DNA from: Tanytarsus gracilentus
Lineage: Eukaryota; Arthropoda; Insecta; Diptera; Chironomidae
DNA: 64,000 bases
Assembly: GCA_038502055.1 (NCBI GenBank)
Contig: JAXRKN010000040.1
Span: 5,766,001-5,830,000, forward strand
Direction of reading: 5' to 3'
A program made the translations under genes and the position numbers. The notes beneath the pieces are model-generated. The model saw only the letters and a list, made by a program, of their open reading frames with translations, searched no databases and was not told the DNA's origin. Of this stretch, positions 36,542 to 49,498 are shown one piece after another. Each line of letters starts with the position of its first letter. The first letter of the stretch is position 1.

Positions 36542-38940
36542 ATGAAGTGTAAAAAAATATTATTAAATTTTTATCAGTTTGGTTTTTAAAAGATATTATA
36601 ACACTGAATTTATCACAATTCGCTTAGCTAAGGCTTAGTCATAAGAAATATATATAGCAAAGCAGGTTAGGTTATGATCAATATTTAATACCGATTAAAA
36701 ATACAAAATTAACAAATTTTTCATCTACAAAGACATAAATTGTGATAAGTTTGCATAATATGTAAAGATTGTAAGTGAATTATGCGGAATGCCATTTTCC
36801 TTAAATAATTTTTTAAAAAGTTTTTTGTTCAATTATTTAATTTTAAAAATTTACTAAAATTTTTATATATTTTAAAAAACAACGAGCAAAAAAGATTTAT
36901 TTATTAATTCAAATATTTAAATTTGAACTAATCTAGTTTATCAATATTAAAAGAAAATAAATTAAAATGTGAAATTTTTATGCACCAATAAATTACAGCA
37001 TATGGGAAACAAACTAAATTTAAAATTTATCAAATGAGTAAAGATGCTTATCAAAACGATAACGATTATCAGAATTAAAAGTTTAAAATTCTTATTAAAG
37101 TTTTATCTTGACCTTTCTCCTTGAAATCATATTTACATAACTTCATGAAAAAATTGAATTACTTATATTAACATTGACAAAATTATACGCTTTAGATTTT
37201 TAAATTAAAAATACAATTTTCAATATATATCTAAATATACTCATGTTTAAAATTCTAAATATCCCTACTAAATTTAAAGTGTTGTTCTGCAAGCTGTGAC
37301 GCTAAAGAAAGTTTTTGCACTTTAAAATTAAAAATAAAACAGTAAAAATCAATTAATTAGTTAAACTCAAAAGTTTACTGTTTATTTAAACCTTTTGACA
37401 GTCCTCTCAGCAGTACTTTTTCGTACTAAAACTACTATATAAGTGTTCTTCTCATTTCACAAAAAATTTTGGTGTTGAAATTTATTAATTTAAAATTTTT
37501 AAATAATTATTGTTACAATCGTGTGAAAGTTTTAACAATTTTTTAAAATTTCTCAGTTCAAAAGTGTAAAAAACTATACGAAATTTTAACACTGAACATG
37601 CATTAAAGACATCATAAGCTTAAAAATTTTAAATTTCACTTAATAAAATTTTAATGATAAATTTTTACTGTAGATTTTTCACTAAAACTTTTTTACACTC
37701 TCCAGTCCATAGTTATTGCTTAAAGTGCATAAATAAATATTGTGGAAAATTATTTTATAAAGTTTAACTTGTTCCATCTTTTTAAAACAACACATTTTGT
37801 AATAATTTTAAAAATAAAGATGAAAATATAAATGTTCAAAATTTCGTAAATTTAAAACGGTGCCGTGCTTTGAAAAATTAAATTTACTACACAAAAATCG
37901 TGAGGCACAAAAGAAAATTCTTTATCCATGTTATAAAAAATGCAACATTTTTAAGGTTAATTAATCACCAAGTTCCCTATTAAATTAAATGCTGCAATGT
38001 TTTTGAATCAAAATCAAACCTTCAAGTTCAAACACTCTCTCAAATTAAAAATTTAAAAAAATTATTCAAAGATGTTCTCGAAAGATATTCCCTTGTCCAT
38101 CTCCAATTAAATTGTTTAAAAATTGTTGTCACTAAGAAAAAAAAACCTTTCCTTAAAAAATTGTTCTTCTAAAAGGAAAAAAGTCATATATGCATAACTA
38201 TTGGAAAATTAATGAATTTATTGAAAATAATTCGCGAAGAAAAGAAGAAAGAGCAAATTTGCTTTTACAAATAAAGAGAAAAGAATAAAAAGCAAAAAAT
38301 TAACTTTTTTTATTTCGGATTGAAAATTTATTATAACGAACTTTTTATTTACAAACTTAAATTTCCACTGGAAAAAAAATTGGAAGCCAATTATAAGATC
38401 GTACGATGTTTTAAGAGAGAGAATTTATTCTCTTTAGAAAAAAAAACAAATTCAGTATGAACCGATATTTTTCTCTCGAATTTTAACCCTCGTTGTCTCT
38501 CTTTTGCTTCCAGTGAGTAAAGTTTATAAAGAAATAGTGTTTGCCGTGGATTTCATTTCATTGAGCACTCAAACAGTAAGAGACAGAGACGAGATCGAGC
38601 GAGTCTACTTTAAATATAATTGAATTTAAACGTTCTTTTTATATAGCAATTTATAAAAAAATTAAAGAAGGCTAGTTTAAAGTTTTAAGTATTGTGTTGT
38701 AATAAAAGCAAAGAGAAAGAGATAGAAAACAGAAGAGGAGCATCTAGAAATTGTTTTAACAAAGTGAGAAATTTTGATAAAAAAAAGAGTTATTTGCTGT
38801 GCAGTTCCAAGAAAAAAGGAAGAAATTAGTGAAAAAACTATTATTGGTTTTTCAAAAAAAATCAATCAAACTATTTATAAAGTTGTTCTTAGTCAGCTTT
38901 GAAATTATTTTTTCGAAATAAATTTAAAATCAACTCAAGA
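36542..38940. other. Intergenic region between NTAQ1 and the Spot14-like gene
   Basis: Extremely AT-rich with no gene seen. The last 400 bp (around 38500-38900) contain GAGA-type repeats (AGAGACAGAGACGAGA) and probably the promoter and leader of the downstream gene. Confidence 0.5.
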
Positions 38941-41900
38941 ATGGCCAATATTGAAAATAGCCGGTAAGTCCTTTAAAATTAAACTAAATGCTATCAGAAT
39001 GCCTCAAAATCGACGTTAATTAATTAGTGAATGATTAATTTTTCTTCGTTATCATTGAAGAGGCCCTAAATGTGTAATACTCTCAATTTTCTGTATCGTA
39101 TGACTCGGAAATTTAAGCCAATCAGAACACGAGAAAAGCACGCGACTGGAAAAGTAGGGAAAATCAAGACATGCAATTGTGGAAAATTGAGTCGGTGGAA
39201 AATTTTTTGATTCACGTTGATATAAATATTTCGTCTATTGAATTTTAATCAATTCAATTTACTTTCTATAAATAATTACTGAGTACTCTTTTTTTTATGA
39301 ATGACCTTTCGGCGATGTGTATCCCCGCTCTTTCACTCACATTTTCTGTGTGTCTGCTACAAGAAATTTAATTTCTTATGCAATCTGACATAAATTATTG
39401 AATGCCCAACCGATGTATTAAAAACGTAAAAAAATATCACATAAACTTGATGCTCAATTTTTCTCTTTTAAAATCCATGTGAAGGCCAAAATGAACAAAA
39501 GATTTTACATATAAGAGTGAATTTTAGTGATTTAAAAATATGCTTCCAATAAACTAGGGTGAATGAAGAGTGCAAAAAAATTGGCAACAATGCGTTAACC
39601 TTGCCAGAATTTTCAAAAAAATGTGCATATTAAATTTCGTTACTGAAACATTTTTGTTTTTAATTTAATTTACAACATTTAACTCTGTTGCTCATTTTAA
39701 GATAAAAATGATATTTTGCTTGTGTTAAATATGTTAACTGATGATGCAAGATAATTTGTTTCAAAATAACTGATCAAGGAAAAGTTAGGAGAAGTAAAGT
39801 GAGAAATCTTTTTAAAAGTAATTAGCGGGGATCTAATTAAAAGAAACTATAAAAAGAATTCTACAATATAACAATGCGAATGATTGAATAAAGATCGAAC
39901 GACTCAAGGCTAATAACCTGTTGATTTTTGAACCCAGATGATCAGAGTGTAGAATCGAATTTGCGTCATTGATCAGGCACCTGAGTTGTTTTTTTGCATA
40001 CAACTTCCTCGATTTGGTTTTTGCATAAATTTATTAGAAATGCATGAAAATCAATTAGGGGCAAATGTTCTGTATACATTATAAATTTTTCTTCAACATT
40101 ATCATAAAAATTTAAACTATTGATCTCGAAAGTTGATTGCACGAATTGAAGGTTTTTTTCAGAAGAGTTTGTTTATATTTTATTTTTAAATTTTTGAGCA
40201 TTCGTATGTGAGTATATAAACAATTTTTTTTAAATGAGGGAAAAAAGTAGTTGTTGAGTTATATTGTAGCAAGCCACGTTGAGTGAACTTGGTAAAGAAC
40301 AACGAGTGAAAACAACTTTCGCTCGTGGAATTTATCAAGAAAAAAGTTGGTTTAAGTTTTTCTTTTATAATTTTATTGTCTCAGCCAAAAAAAAAATAAG
40401 ATTTCTTCAACAACAAAGGCCATTTAATGCTTGGTCAAATTTAAACACGAGCATTTTGTTGTTTTTAGCACAGCGCTGTTTATTTAGTCAGTGATCATTC
40501 TGGACATCGCTTGCTCGATGCAAAAAATATAAAGGTCATTCAAAATGCATGATTAACAAAGAAACGCAACAGAAACGCTACCACACTGTGGCCTTGTGCG
40601 TTGATGCACACGTTCATTCATTTACACCATCTTGCGCATCACGAAAAATAATTAAATAACACAGTCTTATAAAATAAAGATATTGTTCATATTAAGCTAG
40701 AATGTTCTCCCTTTAAAATTCAAATTCACGGAACTGATTAAATTCAGTAAGAATTATTATTACAATATCATTTTACATAAAGATCGAAGATGTTCTCAAA
40801 CTGTTGATATTCGCTGTAAAAGTTATTGTCCCAGGTGTTCTTTCTTCTCCTTTGAAGAAATCCACCAAATCTCTGAGACGAAGACTGACCGTACGAAATC
40901 AGGTGAAACACGTTTCGAAAATTATCTTGGATATGTATGCAAAAATATCGAACACTTTGTGGTGTCTGTGAGCTTTCGGTATACGTATACTTTTATTATG
41001 AAATTTTCCTTAATACACCATTGGCGATGAGATGATGTGTAAACAGTTAAAAAGTCAGTCATAAAGTTAAATTTATTGTCGATAGTAATTATCGTTTGGA
41101 ATTCTTTATTAAAACTATCAGCACTTGTAGATGTATATAAAGCGTGACAAACTCGTATCAAAATAATAAATTAACGCATATATCTCTGAACACGTTTTAC
41201 ATTTTATATGCGTTCAAAAATGCTTTGTTACATAATTGAGCTGCGAATGACCTTGCGCGCTTCACAATTAATACAACTGTGTGACATTGTATTACCAAAA
41301 ACAAAAACTTATATAGCTTCATCCAGTATGCGATACAGAAAAAATTGATTGGTGACTTGAAGCTTAAAGTAAAATAATTATTTTATTTTTTCTTCAATCC
41401 TTAGTAACTCTCTACGTCGCATCATGCACGAGGATCAAGAATTTTCCAACCAAAGCATCATTAATGTCATCGAACGATTTGTGAAAAGTGTCAACGTAAT
41501 GGAAGAAACAATTCTTGTGCCTTCCCGCCTATTGGATCGCCAGGTAATAATTTTTTTAAAAATATTTAGAACCATAAATACACTGTGCTTAACAAAGACG
41601 CCTTACTTGTCAAAGTTTTAATTTCAACACCATATTAATTTCGCTATTTTTGTCACTTTTTTAAAGGTTGGCGACTCATCAGACTCAGTAGCAGCGGAAA
41701 AATCTCATCATCACCACCACCATCATCATCACAATAAGAAGAAATCATCAAATATCCGTGATCACTTGGCAAATACTGATTTATTTAATCTGTACAGTAT
41801 GCTAAATTCAATCAAAGTCGATTTGTTATGGAGACGCAACGACCAAGACGGCGATGAAATACCTGAAGTAAAATTGCGAGAACAAAATTATGATTCGATC

Positions 41901-42239
41901 ACGACAGTTGAAAGTGTGGCCATTGTGACTGATACAGTTAACAACAACGTAGAGACGACCAACACAACTCAGAAAGGGCACAACCGTCGTCCAAGTACTG
42001 TTTCAGTTTCATCTTCAAATTCAAGCACAAGCACAATTAGTGATAATGAAAGTGAAGTTTCGAACGAGAACGACTCGGGTATTGAGTCTGAAAATCAACA
42101 GGAGAAAGATCGCACTGTGGAGGCAGCTAAACAATTTCGTGAACACCTCTTTGGATTGTATCAAAGTCTCGAACAAATGACTGAGGCTGCCAGCTATCTT
42201 ACAGCTCGCTATCAGAGTGACATGGGAGGTGGCTGCTGA
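38941..42239 (+). CDS. Spot14 / MID1IP1 family protein
   Basis: Three coding exons, 38941-38963, 41405-41543 and 41667-42239, join in phase to give 244 residues. Two conserved helical regions match the THRSP/MID1IP1 family: SIINVIERFVKSVNVMEETI followed by LVPSRLLD near the start, and LFGLYQSLEQMTEAASYL followed by TARYQSDMG at the end. DLFNLYSMLNSIKVDLLW in the middle matches the third family block. A nine-His run and a Ser/Asn/Glu-rich linker separate them; these are insect additions. Vertebrate members promote acetyl-CoA carboxylase polymerisation, and so fatty-acid synthesis, and bind MID1. The same role here is an inference. Intron 1 is 2.4 kb, which suggests regulatory content or a second promoter. 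Confidence 0.88.
38964..41404. other. First intron of the Spot14-like gene
   Basis: 2.4 kb with no other gene seen. TATATAAA at about 40212-40219 could mark an internal promoter, but no coding first exon follows it. Confidence 0.4.
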
Positions 42240-45200
42240 ATGAAATTTATTTCTTTATTAATTTAAATTTTGAGTGAGTAAAAAAATCATGCAGTTTCAT
42301 CATCAAATTTTCTATCCTCGATGAATCTCTCTCCCTTAGTCTCGTCTCTATTCTCTTTCTCTCGCTGATTTAAAATAAATTCTTTGTTCAATTAAGGTGA
42401 TATAAAGACTATGTAAATGAGGCAGAAATTATTTTGAATATTTCTTTAGAGAAATTACGTTTTTTTTTCGATGCACAATTATTCTACTTGTGAAAATGAA
42501 TTTTTGTAAAGCTTAATTGTTTCTAGCTTTAACATTATAACGTTTGAAACTTGAAAAATTCCGTTGCTACTGAAAAAGTGAGAAATTTAAATATATAAAA
42601 ATGTCTTAAAATATAGATTTTAAGATGTGTGCATGATAAACATGATATGCTTCTTAAATGGGTGGGAAAAAAATTGGGTTGGTACACAGGGACTAAACTT
42701 TTAATACCTAAAAACACTCAAGTAAGAAAGAAATTTGTTCCATTATTTTTATAATGAAAAATACATTTTCCTCATTATTTATTAAATTCCTTTTTCTTCA
42801 TTATTATCATATTATATTATGGGCTATACAAAGAAAAAAAAATTAATTGGTTAATGATTCCAATTTTAAGATGCACGCTCATACCTTACACAATATATTA
42901 TATTTTCTTTCCGCTGCTTGCAAATAAAAAACTATAATTCACCAAAATTGAGAGATGAAAATTATTGAAAAATATGATAACTGCTTATAAATCTGGCATT
43001 TATATATTTATGGTTATCTAAATCCTAAATGAGCAGAAAATTAAGTTCTTGCTTTTACGCATTTTTTTTTCTTATTTACACATTAAAAGTCATGATGAAC
43101 GCTATGTTATGATAATAATATCATAATTCAATGGCTTAAAAAAGTTCACAAAGGAAAATAAACGTTAGAAGAAAAAAAATTAAGCAAATTTCAACCAAGG
43201 ATGTAACTGAAAATGAAGATTATTTGTAGGATAAAAAATTATTGAATAAAATTGAATAATTTAATTAAAACATTATAATTAATGATTTTTATTTAAAAAA
43301 AATACCTCCAAAATTTCAGGCATATTTGTCTTCGGTCAGTTTCTGAAATTAACAATTCGCATTTCAATGAAGTAATGTGACGCAATTCCTCGCAAAGCTA
43401 ACGATTTCGCGCACGGACTTTTCGAGAAAAAAAACTACTATGGAGCTTTTAGATTTGTGAATGAGTTAACGCTGAATGTATACTGAAGTGTGAGTATTTC
43501 CAAATAAACGTAAACAGGCACACGATTTCTCGAAGAATCTTTATAAAATTCATATGAATGACATTATTTAGCAAAAAAAGATATATGCTTTTGTATCACA
43601 TCATAAAATTCATTTAATGAGATTAAATGGCTCAGATATCTTAATTTTTTAGACATGGTGATTTTTCAATGTCACTGATTCACACATACACACACCTAGC
43701 AAGACTAAATAAACTAGTGAAATTGAAAGGCAGTCAATACCTTGCAATTTAACAGCTCATCGCGGGAATGCTGTTGAATATTTTAAAATTTCTCGTCAAT
43801 GATTTAATATTTTAAAATTTTTTCATCAGAGTTTTAATATTTTTTGAGTTACAGGGTATGAAAAAATTGTAAGATTTTTTACTTCAATAAAACATGATTA
43901 ATTAACATGTTTTTTGAATGTCGTCAAGTTTTTTCTAATAACATGCAGCAACCAGCTCTTTTAAAAGAAAAGCAAGTTCAACAGGAAAATATTTTTTGTG
44001 ACTTCTCTCTTACATCCAATTTTTCATCCTCCACGATAACTAACACGTGTAAAAATAAAAAATTCATAAAAAATCCTTTTTAAAATAAAAAAACAATTTA
44101 ATTATTAGGTTCTAAAGGTCATTAGTAAACCGGCAGAACGCGATTAAGAAAGTTCACCGAGGAAAATAAAATCAAAAATGCAAGGAAAAGTAAGTCTATA
44201 ATAACTTATTTTTTCCCAATTCTTTTTGATTCTATAAATTTTTTAAGGTATAAAACTCCATTTATAATATGTATGTGTGTGTATGTGTAAAGCAGAAGCA
44301 CAAATTTGAGTTTTGTTGCGGAAAACATAACAAAAAAACTGAGACGCATTCGATTTGTTAATTTGAGGTCATTTTCAATGTCTTATAACGTAACCAGATA
44401 TACATAAAAAATTTGAACAATCAAAAATTAATCAAGGGATAGAAAGCTGATAAGGGCATAAATGGGTGATTTGAGGTTTCAATCAACTTTACTCAATATT
44501 AAAGTTTGTATATTTTTCAATTAAAAAATACTTCACCTTTAAAATAATGCGACGCATTTACATATGACGGAATTCTTGAACACAAGTGACTTTTGCGTCA
44601 ATATTCCTTAATTAATTAATAAAAAATTTACATTAAGGAGGTCAAATTTATTACCTCTAGAAGCTTCATTAATTAAAACGTTCAACAAATAAAAGGAGAA
44701 TTTAAATCAACAAGATGATGACGACAATAACATGACTTCGAGATTGGTGAAGTCAAAAAAGTTCCACTGAGGCTTCAACTAATTTGAAAGCAAAAAAAAT
44801 TAGCTCCGGTCATGGAATACTTGCTGTTAAGTTCGCGAATGGTGTTGTTGAAAGTCGCTACAATGGATTGACGTCAGAGCACTTTTCAACAACAAAAAAA
44901 TTGTTAACCTAAAAAGAGCAATCGCTCATTACTAAAATTTAATCTCTCATATTAAGACTTGATTGATTTTTTACAAACGAAAATCTCTATTCCATTATTC
45001 GACTTTTACTGCTTCTTCAACTAAGCATTGACGTCATTCGACGCAAAAAGTAACATCGCAATGAAATTCTCTTCATTTCTCATATTTTTGATTTATCATT
45101 GTAGTTAAGATTTGGAGTCAAGAATTTAAAAAATTAGGATATGACTGTAAAGTGAAAACGTCATTTGTCTCATATAAAAATACCACTCTGAGGAATTACC

Positions 45201-46303
45201 AAACGGGTTAAAATCTGCATGTAATCGTATGCTTGATATTCAGAAACGGCAACTAACGATGATTAAGCAGTTTTACTTTTGTCGTCTTTCTTCGCATTTT
45301 TGTGCTCTCGAATTCGCAAAAGGTGCAAAGTTCTTTTTGCTTGTTTTTTGTGAAGCTTTAAGCTATTTTTCGCAACTTTTTGAGTGTTATGAATCGAATT
45401 TATAAAATATGATAAAACTCTTCAAAATTAATCAAGCGGCAACACCACTTGAGTTTTGTCTCTTCTTTTTGTTTTTAAAGCTTAGAATTGGTGTACATCG
45501 ATTTTGCGATGTCAAACACCTGAAAAATCTTTTTAAAGAGTAAACGAATATATTGCGACTCATTTTATTCTTCTCTTCTCTCGATCTTTCTTAAGTTTAT
45601 GTGAAAGTCCTTGAATATATCGGACGAAATTTTTTCTCAAAAGATTTCGAAGAAAAATCAATAATTTCAATCATACAGTTAATTTAAAAAATTTGCAAGC
45701 ACACAAAAATGTGAGAATTTCATTGTCAAACTTCATCAAATCGCTTCCGATAATATCCCGAAAAAAATTATATCTCAAGTTCAATAGGTTTTCAAAAAGG
45801 GTATCTCCATTATTTGTTGCACAAGAAGGCAAACAGATAAGCGCTATTACCCTGCTTGAGTTGTGCAAAAAAATGGTAGTTAATCGTGTGTACATATACA
45901 AGAATGACCATGTCTTTTTGACCAGGTATGGAAAAATACATAAGCACAATACCAATGAACGATTTAAAATATATATTTTATAAAAACAAAACCTTTACAT
46001 GTATGTAATGAAATATCTTAAAGTGTCCATGAGAAGTTAACATTAATTTTTAAGTAACTTGCATCTCTTACTTGCGCCTTCAGGGTTGTACTATAAGATG
46101 AGTATTTTAATGAAGGCTAAATAAAAAATTAAGGACTTATTTTTCAGTATATGAAATAATTCTCTAGGTAAAATAAAAATATTGTAAACTGCAAATTTTC
46201 GAATGAAAAATTTTCAATTTGAAAAATTATTGCTTAGAAATTCTTAAACACTGTCTTTTTCTCCAGTGGGAACAAACTAATGCATTTTTTAATCATTCTC
46301 AGC
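42240..46303. other. Gene-poor region upstream of the odorant receptor
   Basis: About 4 kb of AT-rich DNA with no gene that I can support. A short ATG followed by a good donor occurs at 44178 (four codons), but no matching second exon is visible. A small TG/TATG microsatellite lies near 44268-44290. Confidence 0.5.
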
Positions 46304-46311
46304 TATAAAAG
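46304..46311 (+). promoter_or_regulatory. TATA box of the odorant receptor gene
   Basis: TATAAAAG lies 65 bases before the start codon at 46369, which leaves a short leader of roughly 35 bases. Confidence 0.55.
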
Positions 46312-46368
46312 AGAGTGAAATTCCCGAAGGTGCTTTTAGTTTTGCTATCGAAAGCTTTTTAAAGAGAA

Positions 46369-47652
46369 ATGTTTCAAGAACCGTTTGCAATGATTTTTAA
46401 AATTCTCACCTTTTTTAACATCTGGGACACAAATATTTCACTAATTCATAAAAGAATTGCAAACATGGCTTATTTTGTTTTTGTGATAATTTTTTTCCTC
46501 ATGGTCAACTTATCACTCTTGCAGCTGAAAAGCTTGAATGATTTTCTTCAACTCATAACAATTTTGCCACTTTTAATTATTATTCTTGTGTCAGTCAGAA
46601 TTTTTGTACAAAAAAAGGAAACTGTGAAAGTTCTTATTGAGCTTTTGACGGACATGAAGAATGAAAGCTTACGTTCGAAAGTGTATATAGATAGGACTTG
46701 CTTGTTTCTGAACAAATTTGCTAAATTAATGATTATTTCAACCATTAGTTTCTCATTAATTTTTACTACCAGCGGCATTTTACTTGATAAATTAAATTTT
46801 CCCATGTTTGTTCCGAATGTGCTTAAAAACCGAAAGGAAGTTTTCTACTTTTACTGGGCATTCGAAGTAGTTAACTTAAATTTATAATAATGCACTAAAT
46901 TTATTTCATTTTTCTTCAGTCTCTAGCAATGACGTACTGCAGTATATTAAGTGTATCCCTTCATGAACTCGCTTGTATTTTTCTTATTACTTTTCGAGCG
47001 TATATAAAAAATTTTCGTGAGGAACTAAGAGATCTTCGAAGTGGCTCTCTGTTGGTTCACGATGAGGATAAAATTGGACTCATCAAGTGTGTTATGTCTC
47101 ATCATAGGCTTTTAAAGTATTTATTTTGAAATATTTTTAATTTTAAATTCTGGAGATTTTCTCATTTTTTTTAAAGGTTTATGAAGTGCTACAATGAAAT
47201 TTACTCATTCGCCATCATATTAGTGATCATTTTAAGTTCCTTTGTCTTATGTTCCATTGCATATATCGTTTCTTCAGTTAATAATGTAAAGTAACTCTCT
47301 TTTAATCTCTTAAAGTGCTAAAATTTATTCTTTACAGAACAACTTTGGCTACAAAATTTACATATTTCCCATCATTTATTCAACTATTGTCATTTTGGAG
47401 ATATTTCGAATATGTTTTCTCTCCAACTGTGTCCAGTTCCACAGTGAACAGTTCATAGTCGATTCATATTCGAGCGAGTGGGTGGATTCAAGTGTTAAAT
47501 ATCGAAAGCTTATGATAACTTTAATGGAAAATATGAAAAGGCCGGTTAAAGTAATTGCTCTTGAATTCATACAGGTCGACATGGGGCTCTTCGTTAAGCT
47601 CATTAACACCATATATTCTATGTATACAGTTTTGCAAAGTTTTAGAGATTAA
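46369..47652 (+). CDS. Odorant receptor (7tm_6 family)
   Basis: Four exons, 46369-46866, 46920-47116, 47177-47285 and 47338-47652, join in phase to give 372 residues, typical of insect tuning odorant receptors. Several hydrophobic membrane segments are visible (for example MAYFVFVIIFFLMVNLSLL, ILPLLIIILVSVRIF, LMIISTISFSLIF, YSFAIILVIILSSFVLCSIA). The C-terminal exon carries the usual family pattern: a small-bundle region ending with SSEWVDSS, then the MITLMENMKRPVKV block and a last membrane helix ending SMYTVLQSFRD. Such proteins form ligand-gated cation channels with Orco in sensory neuron dendrites. The final introns in phase 2, 0 and 0 near the C-terminus resemble conserved Or gene introns. 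The ligand cannot be inferred. Confidence 0.88.
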
Positions 47653-48625
47653 AAAGAATGTGCGGAGTAAGAACTTTTTGAGTGTTTAAAGAATTTCAAT
47701 GCCGACCACAGCTAGTACATAAGCATGAAAGAAAGTTTACAATTTTTTAATGTTGAAATGTATACACGCGCTGCCAATGAATTAAAGAAGAAAAAATTGC
47801 ACATCGCATACTTGAGTAGGCCAAAATGAATGGGCATAAAAGGTGGGTCAATAAAAAAATTCGAGATTGTTATGTAATTCCTGTGAAAAAGAAGATAAAG
47901 TCGACCGACTTTTAATGTGTGTGTGCTATTTTTTTATTTTGACTTGATCGCTTATTTTTTTTATGGAAGCATTTTTTGAAATAAATATTTACTTTTTGTT
48001 TGTAATTAAAATTTATTGGTTGAAAAAAATCATCCGATGCAAAAACGTGATTGTTTAAATGTAAATTTGATACTTAAAAAATATATGTGTCCTTTCAATT
48101 CTCGATCAAAAGATTTTTTTAAGTCAAAAAAAATTTAAATTTCTTGCCTCATATTCACGTAACTTTTTTAGAGATTTGCGAAATATATTTACTGAAAAAT
48201 CTTTTGCGATTTGCTCAACACACAAATTGAATCATCTCTATATATAAAAGCAATAACACTTGAGTATATGAAATTTCCCGATTATGTATGAAGCGAATGC
48301 AACAATTTTTTTGACAGCTAAGAACATAAAATATTTACAGGTAAATGTTTGAAAACAATAAAAAATGTAGCGAGCACGTGTATTGTGTGATAAACACTTT
48401 TACTGAAATTTCGGCACATGCAGATTATAATTCGTGATTAAATTCAACATCGCATTAAACTATAATTTACTTTTTTTGAATAGAGATGAAATCTATAAAA
48501 TGAAAAATTGTTTTGATGTTCATAATTACTTAATTTTATGATAATACAAATGTGAATTTGTATTTTGAAAGAAAAAATTATAAAGTATTTTACAATTGAT
48601 GACGCTAAAAATTGAATGTTACTCA
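47653..48625. other. Intergenic region downstream of the odorant receptor
   Basis: AT-rich with no gene seen. It runs up to the first repeat element. ACGCTAAAAA at 48602-48611 reappears at the far end of that element (49488-49497). Confidence 0.4.
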
Positions 48626-48770
48626 AAAAAATGTTTCAAAACCCACACGTGGGTGTTGCCGCGTAACCCACTTGTAACAGATCAGTGTTTGAAAATCAAG
48701 TGCATAAAAAATGAGTTTAAGTCAATCCGGACACTTTGGCTGTCCGTGGCAGTCCTGTTCGACCATTCCT

Positions 48771-49250
48771 CAAAAATCATCTATGTCAATAGATTCCTGG
48801 TCCAATCACGAGTTCAACGATACCCATGAAGCCATAGTTCTGAAAAATGGACATTATGGCTGTCCGTGGCACTACTGGCCGTCCATGATGGACATTCATC
48901 AAAAATCATCAATGCCCTTCGATTCCTGGTCCAATTACGAGTTCAACGATACCCATGAAGCCATAGTTCTGAAAAATCGACATTTTGGCTGTCCGTGGCA
49001 CTACTGGCCGTCCATGATGGACATTCCTCAAAAATCATCTATATCAATCGATTCCTGGTCCAATCACGAGTTCAACGATACCCATGAAGCCATAGTTCTG
49101 AAAAATGGACATTTTGGCTGTCTGTGGCACGACCATAGGTCACGACTCGAAAAATCATGTATGTCAATCGATTCCTGGTCAAGTTACGAATCAATGCCAA
49201 TCGATTTCTGGTCCAATCACGAGTTCAACGATACCCATGAAGCCATATAA
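48771..49250 (+). repeat. 129-bp tandem repeat array inside element copy 1
   Basis: Units begin at about 48771, 48900 and 49029, with a diverged fourth near 49149. The spacing is 129 bp, so 43 codons, and one frame stays open throughout 48711-49250. The repeated peptide includes DSWSNHEFNDTHEAIVLKNG and HFGCPWHYWPSMMD. Translation is not proven. Confidence 0.8.
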
Positions 49251-49410
49251 GAGAAAATTTGTATGAAAAATGGACGTTATGGCCGTCCATGGCACGACCA
49301 TAGGTCATGACTCAAAAATAGTCAGTGCCTGCACATATAGACCCTAAGAGCTACCATCTGGCGAAAACTAGAAGTCTCTAGCTGGTCCAGGGACCGAGAT
49401 CTCGCTTGTG

Positions 49411-49450
49411 CAGACGGACGGACAGACGGACGGACGGACGGACGGACGGA
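49411..49450 (+). repeat. GACG tetranucleotide microsatellite in element copy 1
   Basis: About ten near-perfect GACG units with one CAGA interruption, just inside the 3' end of the element. Copy 2 has a shorter array at about 57988-58012 on the opposite strand. Confidence 0.85.
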
Positions 49451-49498
49451 ATCACGAGCATATAAGCGTTACACCACTTTGTGGGTTACGCTAAAAAA

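Larger units (their letters stand above)
48626..49498 (+). mobile_element. Repeat element, copy 1 (deletion derivative)
   Basis: The element starts with ATGTTTCAAAACCCACACG and ends with a GACG microsatellite then GTGGGTTACGCTAAAAAA. The ends carry a short imperfect inverted match (GCGTAACCCAC near the start, complement near the end). The body contains about three 129-bp tandem units. A second copy lies at 57939-59242 on the other strand. Relative to that copy, this one lacks about 560 bp of internal DNA, joined at a CCATA sequence. No transposase or reverse transcriptase is visible, so it is non-autonomous. The family is not recognised. Confidence 0.75.

Noticed and set aside
44178..44195. 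Short ATG followed by a good donor, possible first exon
   Set aside because: No partner exon with matching phase was found before the odorant receptor.
45671..45983. Overlapping 94- and 96-codon frames on opposite strands
   Set aside because: Neither shows a domain or splice continuation; likely chance in AT-rich DNA.
49411..49450. GACG repeats as a possible CRISPR-like or centromeric array
   Set aside because: It is a simple tetranucleotide microsatellite inside a transposon-like element.
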